Numbered from the stretch's first letter, positions 42,396 to 57,349 are shown. The stretch: DNA of 64,000 nt from Turbatrix aceti (GCA_963969345.1 OZ017768.1:3496718-3560717); one strand, 5' to 3'. A program made the numbers and translations. Notes: a model not told the origin generated them from the letters alone.

Positions 42396-43038
42396 GAGTC
42401 GACACTCTTTCTCGTTACCTACGTTAAACACACAGTGATAAAAGAAAAATTGTTGTCTTATTTTACTTGTTACGATAAAAAAAATATCGCGTAAGTGTCG
42501 ACATCGGTGTCTTTTTCAGCGTCGAATGCGACGACATATACGGTTATCGAAAATGCGTAAGATAAAAAATTATCGATTACGATACATACGTGATACGAGT
42601 TACAATACATACACATGACGCGCAAAAAAAACCCCGAAGCGTAAACTCAACGTTACGATACAAATAACGTTCCGGGAGTCACGTAGTAACATGTCTCGAA
42701 GCGCAAAAAAGCATTGTCGTTATGAGACCAATGATCTTACCATGACAACTATCGTAATATACATCCTGTTACGATACAAATTACGTTCCGGATTTCACGT
42801 AACATGTCTCGACGCGCAAAAAAACAGTCATACCGTAACGTATCGTAATATATTTATCGATATCAAACAGACTTATTATATACAGAGAGCGGCAACAAGA
42901 GTTGCGCATAACAAAAATTACGTCCAATGCCATAACAGAAAACCCATAATCCGCGATGCAGTGTAAATAATAATAATAATTGGTGATGAACAACGTGAGC
43001 GACTAAGACGAATACGTGTGGCAGTTATTACAAATAAA
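42396..43038. other. Convergent 3' spacer of PABP-1 and coiled-coil gene
   Basis: AT-rich with many TACGATA and GTTACGA words. An imperfect direct repeat lies at 42651-42712 and 42769-42823 (shared TTACGATACAAA, ACGTTCCGG, TCACGTA, ACATGTCTCGA, GCGCAAAAAA); a weaker third piece is near 42600. No gene supported. Confidence 0.6.
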
Positions 43039-44541
43039 TCACATGGAACTCCGTGAAGAGTACAGATAGGCAAACGACTTGGGATTCATTTGCGGGGATT
43101 CAGAGGCAGCGAGGCTCATTTGGGAGGTTGAATGGGGCGAGAGCAGGGGTGAATCGCACATCTCGCTGACATTCAGGCTGAGAACCGAAGCAATCGGGCT
43201 CAGGAACGTCGCTTGACTCATCTCGTCGTCGCTGCAGGCAACGAGACGCGTTTGTTGCTCGTAGAAGTCGAGAATGCTCTTGACTTTTTCGAGCGACTCT
43301 TCGACGTCGGCGAACGTCTTTGGCGGCATCATTTCGAGTTCGCCGAACATTCGGCAGAATTCTATGTCGTGGGAAATCGGCTAAAAAAATTTTGTTGTTT
43401 GATTTTTGCGTTCTGAAATAAAACTTACAGTGCTGAGTCGACGTTGCCCTTTTCTGGGGTGCAGCTTCCTGGAATTTTTTGCGAGCACAGGCAGCTTGTT
43501 ATTCAAGTTGAGCTTTTGAAAGGTGTCCGGGAAGTCGTCAGCGCTGTCGTCGGATTCTGCGAGGGGTGCAGAGTGGGAACAAACAGCAGCTGCTGCCTCG
43601 TTGACTTCGTTCAACACTTCTCTGGTCAATTCTGACGGTGGAACGGTGGACAACAGGTGATTCAGGTAGGTAATCAGTCGCTTGCAGACCCGTTTTTTCT
43701 CGTAGAACGGTTCTAGGTCGTCGACTGGAAAAAGAAAAAAACAGCGTTTAAAAAAATTCTTTAAAAAAATGTGAACTCACAAGCACGATCCCGATCATCC
43801 AGCATGGCAACGGGAAAAGAAGCAATGGCCTGTGGCTTTTCCTGCCTCAGCTGGAGGAAATCCGATCGCTGCTGATTGTACTGCCCGACGTGGGCCTTCT
43901 TCGAGGATACGAGCTGACGCAGGTCGCGATGCAGCCTGGCATCTGTCTCCCGAAGTGACCTGAGTCGACGTCGAACAGCCTGTAGCGCATCTCTCAGGCT
44001 AAACAGCGTCTTTTTTCCTGTATTGTGGACATTTCGGAGCGTTCGATACTCGCATTCGAGTCTTTTAACCTCGGTTTGAAGAGCTGTATACCTCGCCAGC
44101 TTGTAGACATTTCTCCGGAGCCTTTCAATCTCGTTGACTACGAGTTGTTCTTCCCGGGCACACGAAAATGAGTGTTTGTCGTAGTGCCGTTCGAGGCCTT
44201 CCAACTTGGCTTGCGCGACTTTTGGATCCTTGTACGTCAGGTCGCTATCCTCCAACTGTCTCAACTGACGACCCTGCAACAATTGAGGCAAATAAATGCA
44301 TGCAAATTTTCGGTGGGACGCAAAGCACACGATTCAAGCTTAAAAACAGAGCACTTACTTTTTCCTGAGACCTGGTGAGCGCGTTTTTGACATCATTGTC
44401 AAGCGTCTTTATCCGCTCCTTCTGAACCGCGAACGACTCCTTTAGCCGAGCCTCTTCGCTCTTCAAGGCAGCGATTTCGTCCCGACGTGCCGGAGTCCAG
44501 TACTCATTCAACTGAAAAGTCAGGTCTGTTTTGTTTTTCAT
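43039..44541 (-). CDS. Coiled-coil protein, possibly BFR1-like (4 exons)
   Basis: Minus exons 44541-44359, 44273-43781, 43724-43429 and 43380-43039 join in frame to 437 residues. The first 230 residues are predicted helical and rich in Arg, Lys, Glu and Leu (for example EIERLRRNVYKLARY, LEGLERHYDKHSF). The pattern LExxx...EExLVxEIxRLRR resembles yeast BFR1 and its relatives, polysome- and ER-associated RNA-binding proteins, but I rate this as weak. The C-terminal third is acidic and Ser/Pro-rich (LSPHSTSQMSLAASESPQ), likely phosphorylated. A TTTTATCAG acceptor lies 7 nt before the ATG. The gene sits between the two PABP genes, on the opposite strand. A kinetochore or centrosomal coiled-coil is an alternative. 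Confidence 0.7.
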
Positions 44542-48287
<3,746 letters not shown>

Positions 48288-48501
48288 TCTGCGATAAACC
48301 GTCAAAAAATATCGAGACGTCAAAAAAACTTTTTTCTTTGGTTTTTTATAAACGTTGGACTGTTGTTGTTTTTATTAAATAATTCGTATTCGATTTTTCG
48401 GGAGTTTAATTGGGGAAGCGAAATCGTCGCTGTCGACGTGGTTTTACTTTGGAAAGGTGTGCGGGGGAGGATGCGCTGGTTCATCCGCATTTTTAGGCCG
48501 C

Positions 48502-49095
48502 ATGGATTTCGTTGAAATTGATTCATCCGACCGACTTCGTACCGAGTTTTTAAAGGCCGCAGCGAATTTATCTGGCCTACCGCTGTCCCTACGGGCGGAA
48601 CTCTCTTTTGCGTTTCGCTCGTCCACGTCGACGTCGAGTTCATCGCGGCCTGACTCGTGTTTGTTGTGTGGGCTTGCGCTCGTCGACATCGACGTCGGCG
48701 GCTGCGATGGCGATGGAGGTTGCACACCTGCACCTGCACCTGCCCCTGCGCTAGCCCATGTCAAAGTTCGGAGCTCAGGGCGCAGCCGAAAGCGACACGT
48801 TGCCCTGACAATGCGTTGCCGGGCCTGTGGTTTCCAGGCTACGCCGGTTGCATTGCCAAATATCCGACAGAAGAAGGCCGAAAAGCCCCCTCAGCAAGCA
48901 GCCCCGGACAGAGTTGTTCCGGTTGCCAGCAGCGCTGTGCCTGTGCCACCCGCTTCGGCGAGGCTTAGCCAACGGGTCAAACAGCAGAAGCGGACCAACC
49001 GGCTGGCCAAGCTTGCAGAGTCTCTGCAAGCCGAGTCTTCTTCGAAGACGGTCAAGCAGGCTGGCCTTTCCGATTTTTTGTCCTCATTTCGATGA
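48502..49095 (+). CDS. Zinc-ribbon protein, RPP21/SNM1/C18orf21-like (single exon)
   Basis: Probable RNase P/MRP-related zinc-ribbon protein. One exon of 197 residues. The ribbon uses Cys53/Cys56 (SCLLCGLAL) and Cys106/Cys109 (MRCRACGF), separated by a Ser/Gly/Pro insert with an APAPAPA tract. The order CxxC-basic strand-CxxC with a preceding helix and a Lys/Arg-rich tail (KQQKRTNRLAKLAESLQ) fits Rpr2/RPP21/SNM1-type proteins, where the ribbon is needed for RNA-enzyme assembly. The acceptor TTTTTAG ends at 48496, 5 nt before the ATG and about 210 nt after the PABP-2 stop, so an operon-like arrangement is possible. Longer in-frame extension upstream exists but crosses that acceptor. Family assignment is moderate. 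Confidence 0.6.
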   Translation: MDFVEIDSSDRLRTEFLKAAANLSGLPLSLRAELSFAFRSSTSTSSSSRPDSCLLCGLALVDIDVGGCDGDGGCTPAPAPAPALAHVKVRSSGRSRKRHVALTMRCRACGFQATPVALPNIRQKKAEKPPQQAAPDRVVPVASSAVPVPPASARLSQRVKQQKRTNRLAKLAESLQAESSSKTVKQAGLSDFLSSFR

Positions 49096-49924
49096 CTTGT
49101 TTTTGTTTTTTATTCCAGAATGTTTCTTCCGTACATAAAAAACGTCGCACAAATATGCCGGAAGTTTCGGAACAATGAGGTAGCTGATAACTGTTTTCCT
49201 GTCGAGACCATAGCCACATGGATCGTTTTTTTTAATTAATTTATAGGTACAATATTTGTCTTTTTTTCTAAACTTTTTTCCTGGTCTTTTTTTGTTGCCC
49301 TGTTTTTTTTCTATAAAACGTCGCGTAAGAAGGTTCCGGAACGAATTCGCTGAACAAGGGGGAGGGGGGCATCGATGAGTCATCGCTCCCTTCGTCGGAT
49401 GACATCATCATCGAAGGGCCGGACTCTACTGCGTGCGTCGCTGACGTACGTACGCACCCAACATCTTGTACACCCCTCTTTCTTTCGAAAGTCGTATACG
49501 AGCCTATGTCGACAGGGCCGCACGTCCGCGTCCGCGCCTGGCGGTGGCGCGCTGGATTGCAGCAGCAGCAGCGGCCGCCTCGCGGTGAGTGAGTCGTATG
49601 TCTGTTGTGTACTCGGCTCTCCGGCAACATTCGCACTCCACTTTGTTGTTCTCAGGCCAGTAAGAACTGGTCGTTCTCTCTCTCTTCCTCTCTTACATGG
49701 GAACAACACGTTTTCGTGTACCAAAGTTGTCCTAGAAGGTCGGAATGGATGACTTGCTACTTACTTTTTTCCTGGATAGGTCAGGTCACCAGACATGGAC
49801 ATAATAGTTTTAGTTAGTTTTTGTTGATTCGCGAGTTTGTGTGCGCGCGAGCGAGCGAGGATGACTCATCCGATTTTTTTGCTGATTTTTTTTCAACTGA
49901 TGTGAAGGTTTTTTTTTCAGCACG
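49096..49924. other. Spacer upstream of bZIP gene 1
   Basis: No supported gene. Contains an AGC run at 49558-49572 and a long pyrimidine tract before the acceptor TTTTTTTCAG that ends at 49920. Confidence 0.5.
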
Positions 49925-50611
49925 ATGATGGACTACAACACTCACATGACCTTCGCTCCCGGAAATATGGATCTCGATTCGTTTGACATGGACCGCTCTG
50001 ACGGCACTTTCGAGTCCCCGGTGGATGTACCACTCGACTGGCAGGGCCTAGGCGATGATTTTTCGATCTCCGATACCGACGACATCCTCAAGAACTTTGA
50101 CGAAGCCGCGATGTACAACGCTCTGGGCAACGACGATGGGTTCATGCCGCCCAAGATGGAACCCGAACCCCAGCCGGAGCCTCAGTCCTTTCTCGGTCGT
50201 CGCCAATACTTCCACGAGCCTGCCCCGGTCTCGCTCTCAGTCCCGCAGCCCACAGTCTACGCGCGGACGTCGACCCGCCGATCCAAGCCCACCCACCGCG
50301 GCTTGGAGATCCGCAAAAACAAGCTCCCGGGCGTCGTCGTCGCTCCCGAACAGGTCGAACAGCTCACGCAGAAGACGCCACGCAAATACCGTCCCAAGCC
50401 GACCAACGAAAAGGCGACCCCGGTATACCAGCAGAAGCGGAACAAGAACAACGATGCTGTACGCAAATCCCGCGCCAAGGCCAAGATCGAGAAGGAGCAG
50501 ATGGAGAAAAACTACCGGCTACTCATCGACGAACTCAACCGAGCCTATCGGACCGGCGCGTACCAGGACTTCAAGCATCCTGAGCTCTACGATGTTATCG
50601 GACATCACTGA
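49925..50611 (+). CDS. C/EBP-like bZIP transcription factor 1 (single exon)
   Basis: Nuclear DNA-binding protein. One coding exon, 228 residues, beginning four bases after a splice acceptor. The N-terminal 90 residues are acidic with Asp/Glu/Phe clusters (DDFSISDTDDILKNF), looking like an activation domain. The basic region at 170-190 is KRNKNNDAVRKSRAKAK, matching the C/EBP signature NNxAVRxSR. The zipper that follows is unusually short, with about two heptads (MEKNYRLLIDELNRAY) before a Gly and an end at 228, so dimerisation may need a partner. A second C/EBP-like gene lies at 57911. ATG at 49925 is followed by another ATG at 49928; either could start. Confidence 0.82.
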   Translation: MMDYNTHMTFAPGNMDLDSFDMDRSDGTFESPVDVPLDWQGLGDDFSISDTDDILKNFDEAAMYNALGNDDGFMPPKMEPEPQPEPQSFLGRRQYFHEPAPVSLSVPQPTVYARTSTRRSKPTHRGLEIRKNKLPGVVVAPEQVEQLTQKTPRKYRPKPTNEKATPVYQQKRNKNNDAVRKSRAKAKIEKEQMEKNYRLLIDELNRAYRTGAYQDFKHPELYDVIGHH

Positions 50612-51152
50612 TGATTCGTCCAATTTTTTTTGTTTTTATTATTAACCGAATGATTCGTTCAATCCATCACTTGCAATTAAAATTTATAGTTTTAGCCATT
50701 GTTCGTTCCGTTGTTGTTGTTGTAAATATTACGCTCTTCTCACCTTCGCCAACCTTTCCACTCACTCCCTAATACGTTGTCACTCTTAATCAACCCCGTT
50801 GCATGTTATTACGATTGAATATACTGAAAAAAACAGATTCATAATATTATTACCTAAAAAAAGAAGAAAAGAATAAAATTGTGTACGGGAAAACTGTGTT
50901 TTTTGGGGTAAATTGTTTTTCTTCTGATATCGATATCGTTCGTGCTCGACAGTCAACGTAACTGACTTTTTGGCAATTGATACGATGTCTTAGTCAGCCT
51001 AGCAATGTGTCGTGTGACATGTATACGATAACAATTGCTACGGATTCAACACTCCGGCAATCTAGCACTTTGCGATAAGGACAAAAAGCAATTTTTATTC
51101 TCACGGGTGCGCCGGCGCCGATAAATTTTAAGATGACGTGTTGAGTACAATT

Positions 51153-51260
51153 GAACAAAAAACACAAAAAAATATTACGTGCACAATCAAATTGCACAAC
51201 TTTGGGCAAGAATGATCTGATCGTCATTTATACAATTGCCAATGAATGCAACGTTGCAGA
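51153..51260. repeat. Direct repeat copy A
   Basis: First of two related segments about 410 nt apart; contains the words AATTGCACAAC, GGGCAAGA and TGCAACGTTGCA also seen near 51570-51665. Confidence 0.6.
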
Positions 51261-51569
51261 AGGTTCCGGCATGACTCATCCATAGTTTTTGGCCTAAATT
51301 TTTGATTTTTTACGCTCGCAGTGGTTTATGTGCTCCCGGCGCTGATTTAGGTTGTTTACCGAATCACGTGATGTATGCTACGGTGTATTTTGTTGCACAT
51401 CTCGAAATTTATCCTACAATATGTCTGTGCTTTGCGATAATGGCCAAAAAAACAGGTGCGACCCAATCAAAATGGTGCAAGAAGCATGTTTTGATTCTGC
51501 ATAAAATATTTTTCTGATGGATTATAGCCTCGATTGTGAGGGACCATCCGTACAAAAAAAATTTCTCGA

Positions 51570-51665
51570 GAACACAAAAAATATTATACTTGCTTACAAT
51601 TGCACAACATTAGGCAAGAGATCCCAGTGAACAACAAATGCCAATGCAACGTTGCATAAACACAA
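51570..51665. repeat. Direct repeat copy B
   Basis: Second copy, with AATTGCACAAC, AGGCAAGA and TGCAACGTTGCA in the same order and orientation as copy A, with shorter spacers. Confidence 0.6.
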
Positions 51666-52192
51666 CTTTTTTTTCTTGCCGTGAGAAAACACACAAATAT
51701 GCGTCATTCATTCGATTGATTTAGGCTTGTTGGAAGTAAAGGTTGAAAATGATAAGCAATTGAAGGTGCAGCCTGTAGGCTAGGCCCAAAAAAAGTCAAG
51801 ATCAATCATCTCCTGTGATCAGGTCTTTTTGACTCAATTTTGCAAATGTTTTTCTGATATCTGCTTGACGGCATAAACGCAGTTCGATCCGATGCTTATC
51901 AATGCCCATAACGTATGTCTTTAGCCTAAAAAGCCACAGGCAACAGAACAAGCTATAATTATGAGTGTGAGTCACCGATGCACGCAAAGTGGTCTCGGAG
52001 CGACTTTGGTTTTTCTACTAGAGCACATCGACAAATTTACCCATTTCAGTTGTCGACCAACGTTTGTTTTATCTGGCTCTTTGTTACACTAAATTCTGAT
52101 TTGAATCCCGCTTTATCCGTGCCGCGATCTGCGTAGCTCACCGTGCTTCCCTCAGCATTTCAGACTCGGTATAACGAATCGAAGCGCCCAGG

Positions 52193-55100
52193 ATGACCGA
52201 AGAACGCTGGAAGGTTTCTGCTTTGCTGGAAGTCGAACGCGAGGCTCAGGCTAAATGGCACGCAGCCAAGGTCTTTGAACAGGACTTTGATTCCGCCAAG
52301 GCGTGGGTTTTGGCATGCTTTTGGCGGTGATTTAGTGATTTTGGGGGTTTCAGAGATGCTCCTCACTACATGGTGACGTTTCCCTTTCCCTACATGAACG
52401 GTCGCCTTCACCTGGGTCACACCTTTTCGCTTTCCAAATGCGAGGTTTGTACTCTGGGGTTTTATAGATCCAAGTTGATTGGTTTTTTGTTTAGTTTGCC
52501 GCTGGCTTCAACCGGATGACCGGGAAGCGTGTTCTCTTCCCGTTTTCCTTCCATTGCACCGGCATGCCCATCAAAGCCTGTGCCGACAAGCTGTCTCGCG
52601 AGATCGAGCTCTACGGCTTCCCACCTGTCTTTCCGAAGGAAGAGAGCCCAACTGAGGCCTCGAAGGACGATCTCGCTGAACTCATGAAAGATAAAAGCAA
52701 GGGCAAAAAAGTTGGTTTTTACCTACTTTACAAAGAATTTGTCAGGGGACATGTTGAAAATTCTTCACGAAATTTTACAAAAAAAGTTGTTCTAACTATG
52801 AAATTTTTTTTTACAGTAGAAATTCTGTAGCATGAGACATGATCTGTCAAAGATACGATCGACTAAAATCACGTTTTTGTCATTTTTGACGATTTTTGGC
52901 ACGTTTTTGCTAAACAAAAACTACGGAACTTCCAAAGCCAGGACATATTGATCGATGTAATTTTTGATGCAGAATCCGAGAAAAATATAAAAATTTAGGG
53001 TTATCTCCCTAAAAAATGCCGAAACAAATGATGCCATTGTGCCCTTTTTTAAATGTGATTTTCGGCATTTTTGATGGTGATATCCTTACATTTTATATTT
53101 TTCTCGGATTCTCTATCAAAAATTACTTCGATCAATTTGTACCTTGGCTTTGGAAATGCCGTAATTTTTTAGCTACAACGTGCCAAAAATCTTCGAAAAT
53201 GACAAAAAAGCGGTTTCAGGCGATCGTAACTCTTCAGGCAGGTGGATTTTACGGTAAAAACTTTTTGTAGTAAAAAAGCTACTTTCTGGAAAAATTTCAT
53301 GGAGAATTTCCAAAATGTCACCCGATAAGATAAATTCCGTCAAAGTTATGGGACTTTTCTGACTTTATTTTTTCAGACGAAAGCCGCCCAGAAATCGGGC
53401 TCTTTCAAATACCAGTGGCAGATCATGCAATCGCTGGGACTGTCGGACGATGAGATTCGGAAGTTCGCTGATCCGATGCACTGGATCGAGTACTTTCCCC
53501 CTCTCTGCAAGGAGGACTGCCGTCGCATGGGCCTCAAAGTCGACTGGCGTCGAGAGTTCATCACGACGGATATCAACCCGTATTTCGACTCCTTTGTCCG
53601 CTGGCAGTTCCGCATCCTGCACGCGCAGAAGTACGTCGATTTCGGGAAGCGGTACACAATTTTCTCGCCGAGAGACGGACAGCCCTGCATGGACCACGAT
53701 CGGGCATCTGGCGAAGGCGTAGGGCCCCAGGAGTACACACTCATCAAACTCCGCGTCCTCGAGCCCCGACCGAAGATTCTGGTTGGCGTGGATCAACCTG
53801 TCTACCTTGTGGCGGCTACTCTCAGGCCCGAGACAATGTACGGCCAGACAAACTGCTATATCCATCCGGATATCACGTATTCTGCGTTTTACGTCGGTCG
53901 CGCGGCTGAGGAAGTCTTCATCGCGACTGCCCGGGCAGCGAGAAACATGGCGTATCAAGACATGACCCAGGCCAACGGCGAGGTCCGATACGTCCCCGGT
54001 CTCGAGTCCTTCAAAGGATCCGCGATCCTTGGCGCTCCTCTCCACGCACCGCTCTCGTCGTACGAACGGGTGTACAGCCTGCCGATGCTGACCATCAAGG
54101 ATGACAAGGGCACCGGTGTGGTTACCTCCGTGCCTTCGGATTCCCCGGATGATCTGGCTGCGCTCAACGATCTCAAAAAAAAGGAAGCACTGAGGCAGAA
54201 GTACGCCATCACCGACGAGATGGTCCTCCCATTCAACCCAGTGCCCATCATCAACATCCCCGAGCTCGGCGAACTCGCTGCCGTCTACGCGGTCGAGAAA
54301 TTCAAGATTCAGAGCCAGAACGACAAGGACAAGCTCGTTGAGGCCAAGAAACTGGTTTACCTCAAGGGATTTTACGATGGCGTGAGTTTTTTTCAGAATT
54401 TTTTGAGCCTAAAAACGGGAAAACACTTTATTTTGCATGTTTTATGTTAAAAATCATATTTGGGGGCACTTTTTGCATGAAAATTAGCTGAAAAATCCAA
54501 AAATCCATTGTTTTTCTAATATGAAAAAAATACGATGGCGTGAGTTTTTTTAGAAAAACGCGCAAAATTTTAGAAAAAAAATTTTTTTTGGTAACCAAAA
54601 AAATTCTAAAGAAAAATTATTAAAAAAAATTAGTTTGAAATTTTTTTTTGTTTTTTACTTTGTTGAGACAAAAAATAGTTGAACAAATTCTAAAAACCGA
54701 ATTTTTAGAAAAATAGGAAAACCGAAAAAATCGCTAAATCTGGGATTTTATCATACGTGCTTTTTTATATTTTTTGCCCAAAAATTGTCTAAAAAACCGC
54801 AAAAATAAAATTTGGAATCTTTTATGTCAAAAAAATCTAAGAAAACATTATTTTTTATTTACCGAAAAACTAAAAAACGCCATTTTTGAAAAATAGGCCC
54901 AATTTTGACCCCCAGCACTTGTAGGTCATGATCGCCGGCGAGCACAAAGGCAAAACGACCGCCGACGCCAAGAAAATCATCCAGCAAGAGCTCATTGCCT
55001 CTGGCGAAGCTCTGAAGTACGTGGAGCCCGAAAAAACGATCATTTCGCGTTCCGGCGACGAATGCGTCGTCGCACTCTGCGATCAGTGGTATCTGAAGTA

Positions 55101-57349
55101 CGGCGACCCGGCGTGGAAGGCGGTGGCGCACAAGGCACTCGGCCAGATGAACACCTACTTCGACGAGGTCCGGCACAACCTGGCGCATACCATCGACTGG
55201 CTGCACGAATACGCGTGTTCTCGGTCTTATGGCCTGGGTGAGTGGTCTTGCAACGAAAGGGGGGACAACAAATGTATTGTATAAGATTTTAGGTACAAAA
55301 GTGCCGTGGGACGAGCAGTACCTCATCGAGTCTCTGTCGGATTCGACGATCTACAACGCGTACTACACGGTCGCTCACCTCCTGCAGGGCTCACGGAACG
55401 GAGACAAGGCCGGTCCCCTCGGAATCAGAGCCGAAGACGTCACCGATGCTGTCTGGGATTACGTTTTCAGGAAAGCACCGTACAACGCAGCCACGATGTC
55501 CAACATCCCAGAACCGAAGTTGGCACAGCTTCGCAACGAGTTTGACTACTGGTATCCCGTCTCGATGCGGTCTTCCGGCAAGGATCTAGTCACGAACCAT
55601 CTCACCTTCATGATTTTCAACCACGTCGCTATCTGGCCCGATCAGCCCGATAAATGGCCGCTGAGCTTCCGGGCAAATGGGCATCTGCTGTTGAACAATG
55701 AAAAAGTGAGTTTTACGCTAAAAAATTTGAAAAAAAATTTAAAAAATTATTTAAAAAAAATAAATAATATTTAAAAAAATTACAAGTTATAAAAAAAGAT
55801 TTAAAAGATTAAAAATGTAAAAAAGAATATTTCTAAAAATTTTAATTAAAAAATTAGATTTTTTATAAAAATTTTTTTTTAATTTGAAAATTAAAAAAAA
55901 TTTGTTCTTCAACTTTTGAATCGGAAAAAAATTAAATTTAAAAAAATTTAAAAAAACACGCACTTTTTCGTTCAATTTTTTTTAAATCAAAAATTTTGTT
56001 TTGAATTCTACAATAAAAAAAAATGTGTTCTATATAATTTGTAAATTGCAAAAAAATTGTTTCTAAAAAAATTGCAAATAAAACGCGTTTTTTCATTCAA
56101 CATTGTTAAATTTTTTTTGTTAAATTTATTTTATTTTGATTTTTTTGTTTATTTTTTTCCCAATATTTGAAATAAAAAATAAATTCTGTTGAATTCCTCC
56201 TCGTTTTCAGATGTCCAAGAGCACCGGCAACTTCATGACCCTGACCGAAGCTGTCAACCGTTTCTCCGCCGACGGCATGCGTCTCATCCTCGCCGATGCC
56301 GGTGACGGCATGGAAGATGCCAACTTCCTCGTCGACGCAGCAGAAGCCGGTGTTCTGCGTCTCTTCAACCTGATCGAATGGGCCAAGGAAATGGTCGATG
56401 CCATCCGCAAGGGCGAACTCCGTGCCGTCGATGAGCCCATCTTTGCGGACAACCTCTTTGACGCCCAGCTCTCCGCCTTGATCACTACGGCCAAGGAGGC
56501 GTACGAGGCGACGATGTACCACGATGCTGTCATCGCGGCTTTCTTTGACTATCAGGTGAGTCAATTTACTTTCTTTTTGTGGGTTTTTCTTATTTTGTGT
56601 TTTTTTAGAAGGCACGTGATTTCTACCGAGAAATCTGTGGCGTCAGCAAGATGCGCGTCGATCTCGTGCAGAAATTCATCGAAACCCAAGCGCTGGTGCT
56701 CGCGCCTATCTGCCCCCACGTCGCGGAGAAGGTCTGGTCCGTGCTGGGCAAGCAGACGCTTATTGTGGCTGAAACGTGGCCCGCAGTCGCCAAAGCCGAC
56801 CCGATTCTGCTGGACACCCTGCGTTTTGTCGAAAAACACACGCACTCGTTCCGCGTCAAGCTGAAGGATCACCTGACCCCGAAGAAGGGCGTCACGCCTC
56901 CGCCGCCGACGAAGGCCATCGTGCAGTACGCAGAGAAACGCCCGGCCTGGCAGGTTACGGTCCTCGACATTCTTCGAGGGTTCTTTGAGGTGAGAATTAA
57001 AATTTGTACGATTTCTGAAATTTATGAGTATCGTTTTTTTCAGTCTGGACAACCCTTTCCCGACAACAAGGCCCTCTCTGTTCAGCTATCCAAGCTGGAC
57101 TCTGTGAAGCCGTACCTCAAGAAGGCGATGCCATTCCTGCAGGCAGTCAAGGCCGACGTCGCCCGCATCGGCGCGGAAGCCCTGAGCTCGGAATCGACAA
57201 TCGACCAGGCCGCTGTCATCCGAAGCCTCGAGGATTACTTCTCGTCGACGCTGAACGTTCAGTCTGTCGACCTTGAGCTTATCGACCCCGAAGACGCGAA
57301 GAACGACAAAATCGTCCCCGGGTTCCCCAGTGTCAAGTTTTCTGCTTGA
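52193..57349 (+). CDS. LARS1: Cytosolic leucyl-tRNA synthetase (9 exons)
   Basis: Charges tRNA-Leu for cytosolic translation; in other animals it also senses leucine for TORC1. Exons: 52193-52302, 52354-52444, 52495-52710, 53377-54381, 54925-55237, 55293-55705, 56211-56555, 56609-56989, 57044-57349; 1059 residues. HIGH motif is HLGH at 56-59. The CP1 editing domain lies within about 250-500 ([37 protein letters not shown]). KMSKS is at 716-720, split by intron 6 (NNEK|MSKSTGN). Anticodon-binding region follows. It ends GFPSVKFSA, about 115 residues before the human protein would, so the vertebrate C-terminal domain is missing. Introns 3, 4 and 6 are long (666, 543, 505 nt) and very AT-rich; intron 3 holds a foldback element. 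Confidence 0.96.
52745..53323. repeat. Foldback element in LeuRS intron 3
   Basis: About 580 bp with two inverted arms of roughly 280 nt around a centre near 53034. Matching pieces include CCGAGAAAAATATAAAA left versus its complement TTTTATATTTTTCTCGG right, GATTTTTGGCACGTT versus AACGTGCCAAAAATC, and outer AATTCTTCACGAAATTT versus AAATTTCATGGAGAATT. The outer ends are GGGGACAT and ATGTCACCC. A second copy is in QSOX intron 1. No coding capacity; the arms have drifted, so it is old but still paired. Confidence 0.85.
54532..54552 (+). repeat. Duplicated LeuRS exon-4 donor inside intron 4
   Basis: A 21-base word covering the last nine exonic bases and the 5' splice site at 54373-54393 is repeated exactly here, 159 nt downstream, so intron 4 contains a copy of its own donor with flanking exon sequence. 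Confidence 0.75.
55706..56210 (+). other. Extremely AT-rich LeuRS intron 6
   Basis: 505 nt made almost only of A and T with AAAAAATTT-type runs in both orientations, in sharp contrast to the GC-rich exons at either side. It separates the EK and MSKS halves of the catalytic loop. Confidence 0.8.

Larger units (their letters stand above)
50612..52192. other. Intergenic region with a direct duplication
   Basis: No supported gene. A roughly 100 nt segment occurs twice (about 51153-51260 and 51570-51665), sharing ACACAAAAAA, ATATTA, AATTGCACAAC, GGCAAGA and GCAACGTTGCA. The last word is itself palindromic. It ends with the LeuRS leader, with two possible acceptors (CTCAG at 52155, TTTCAG at 52162). 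Confidence 0.5.
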
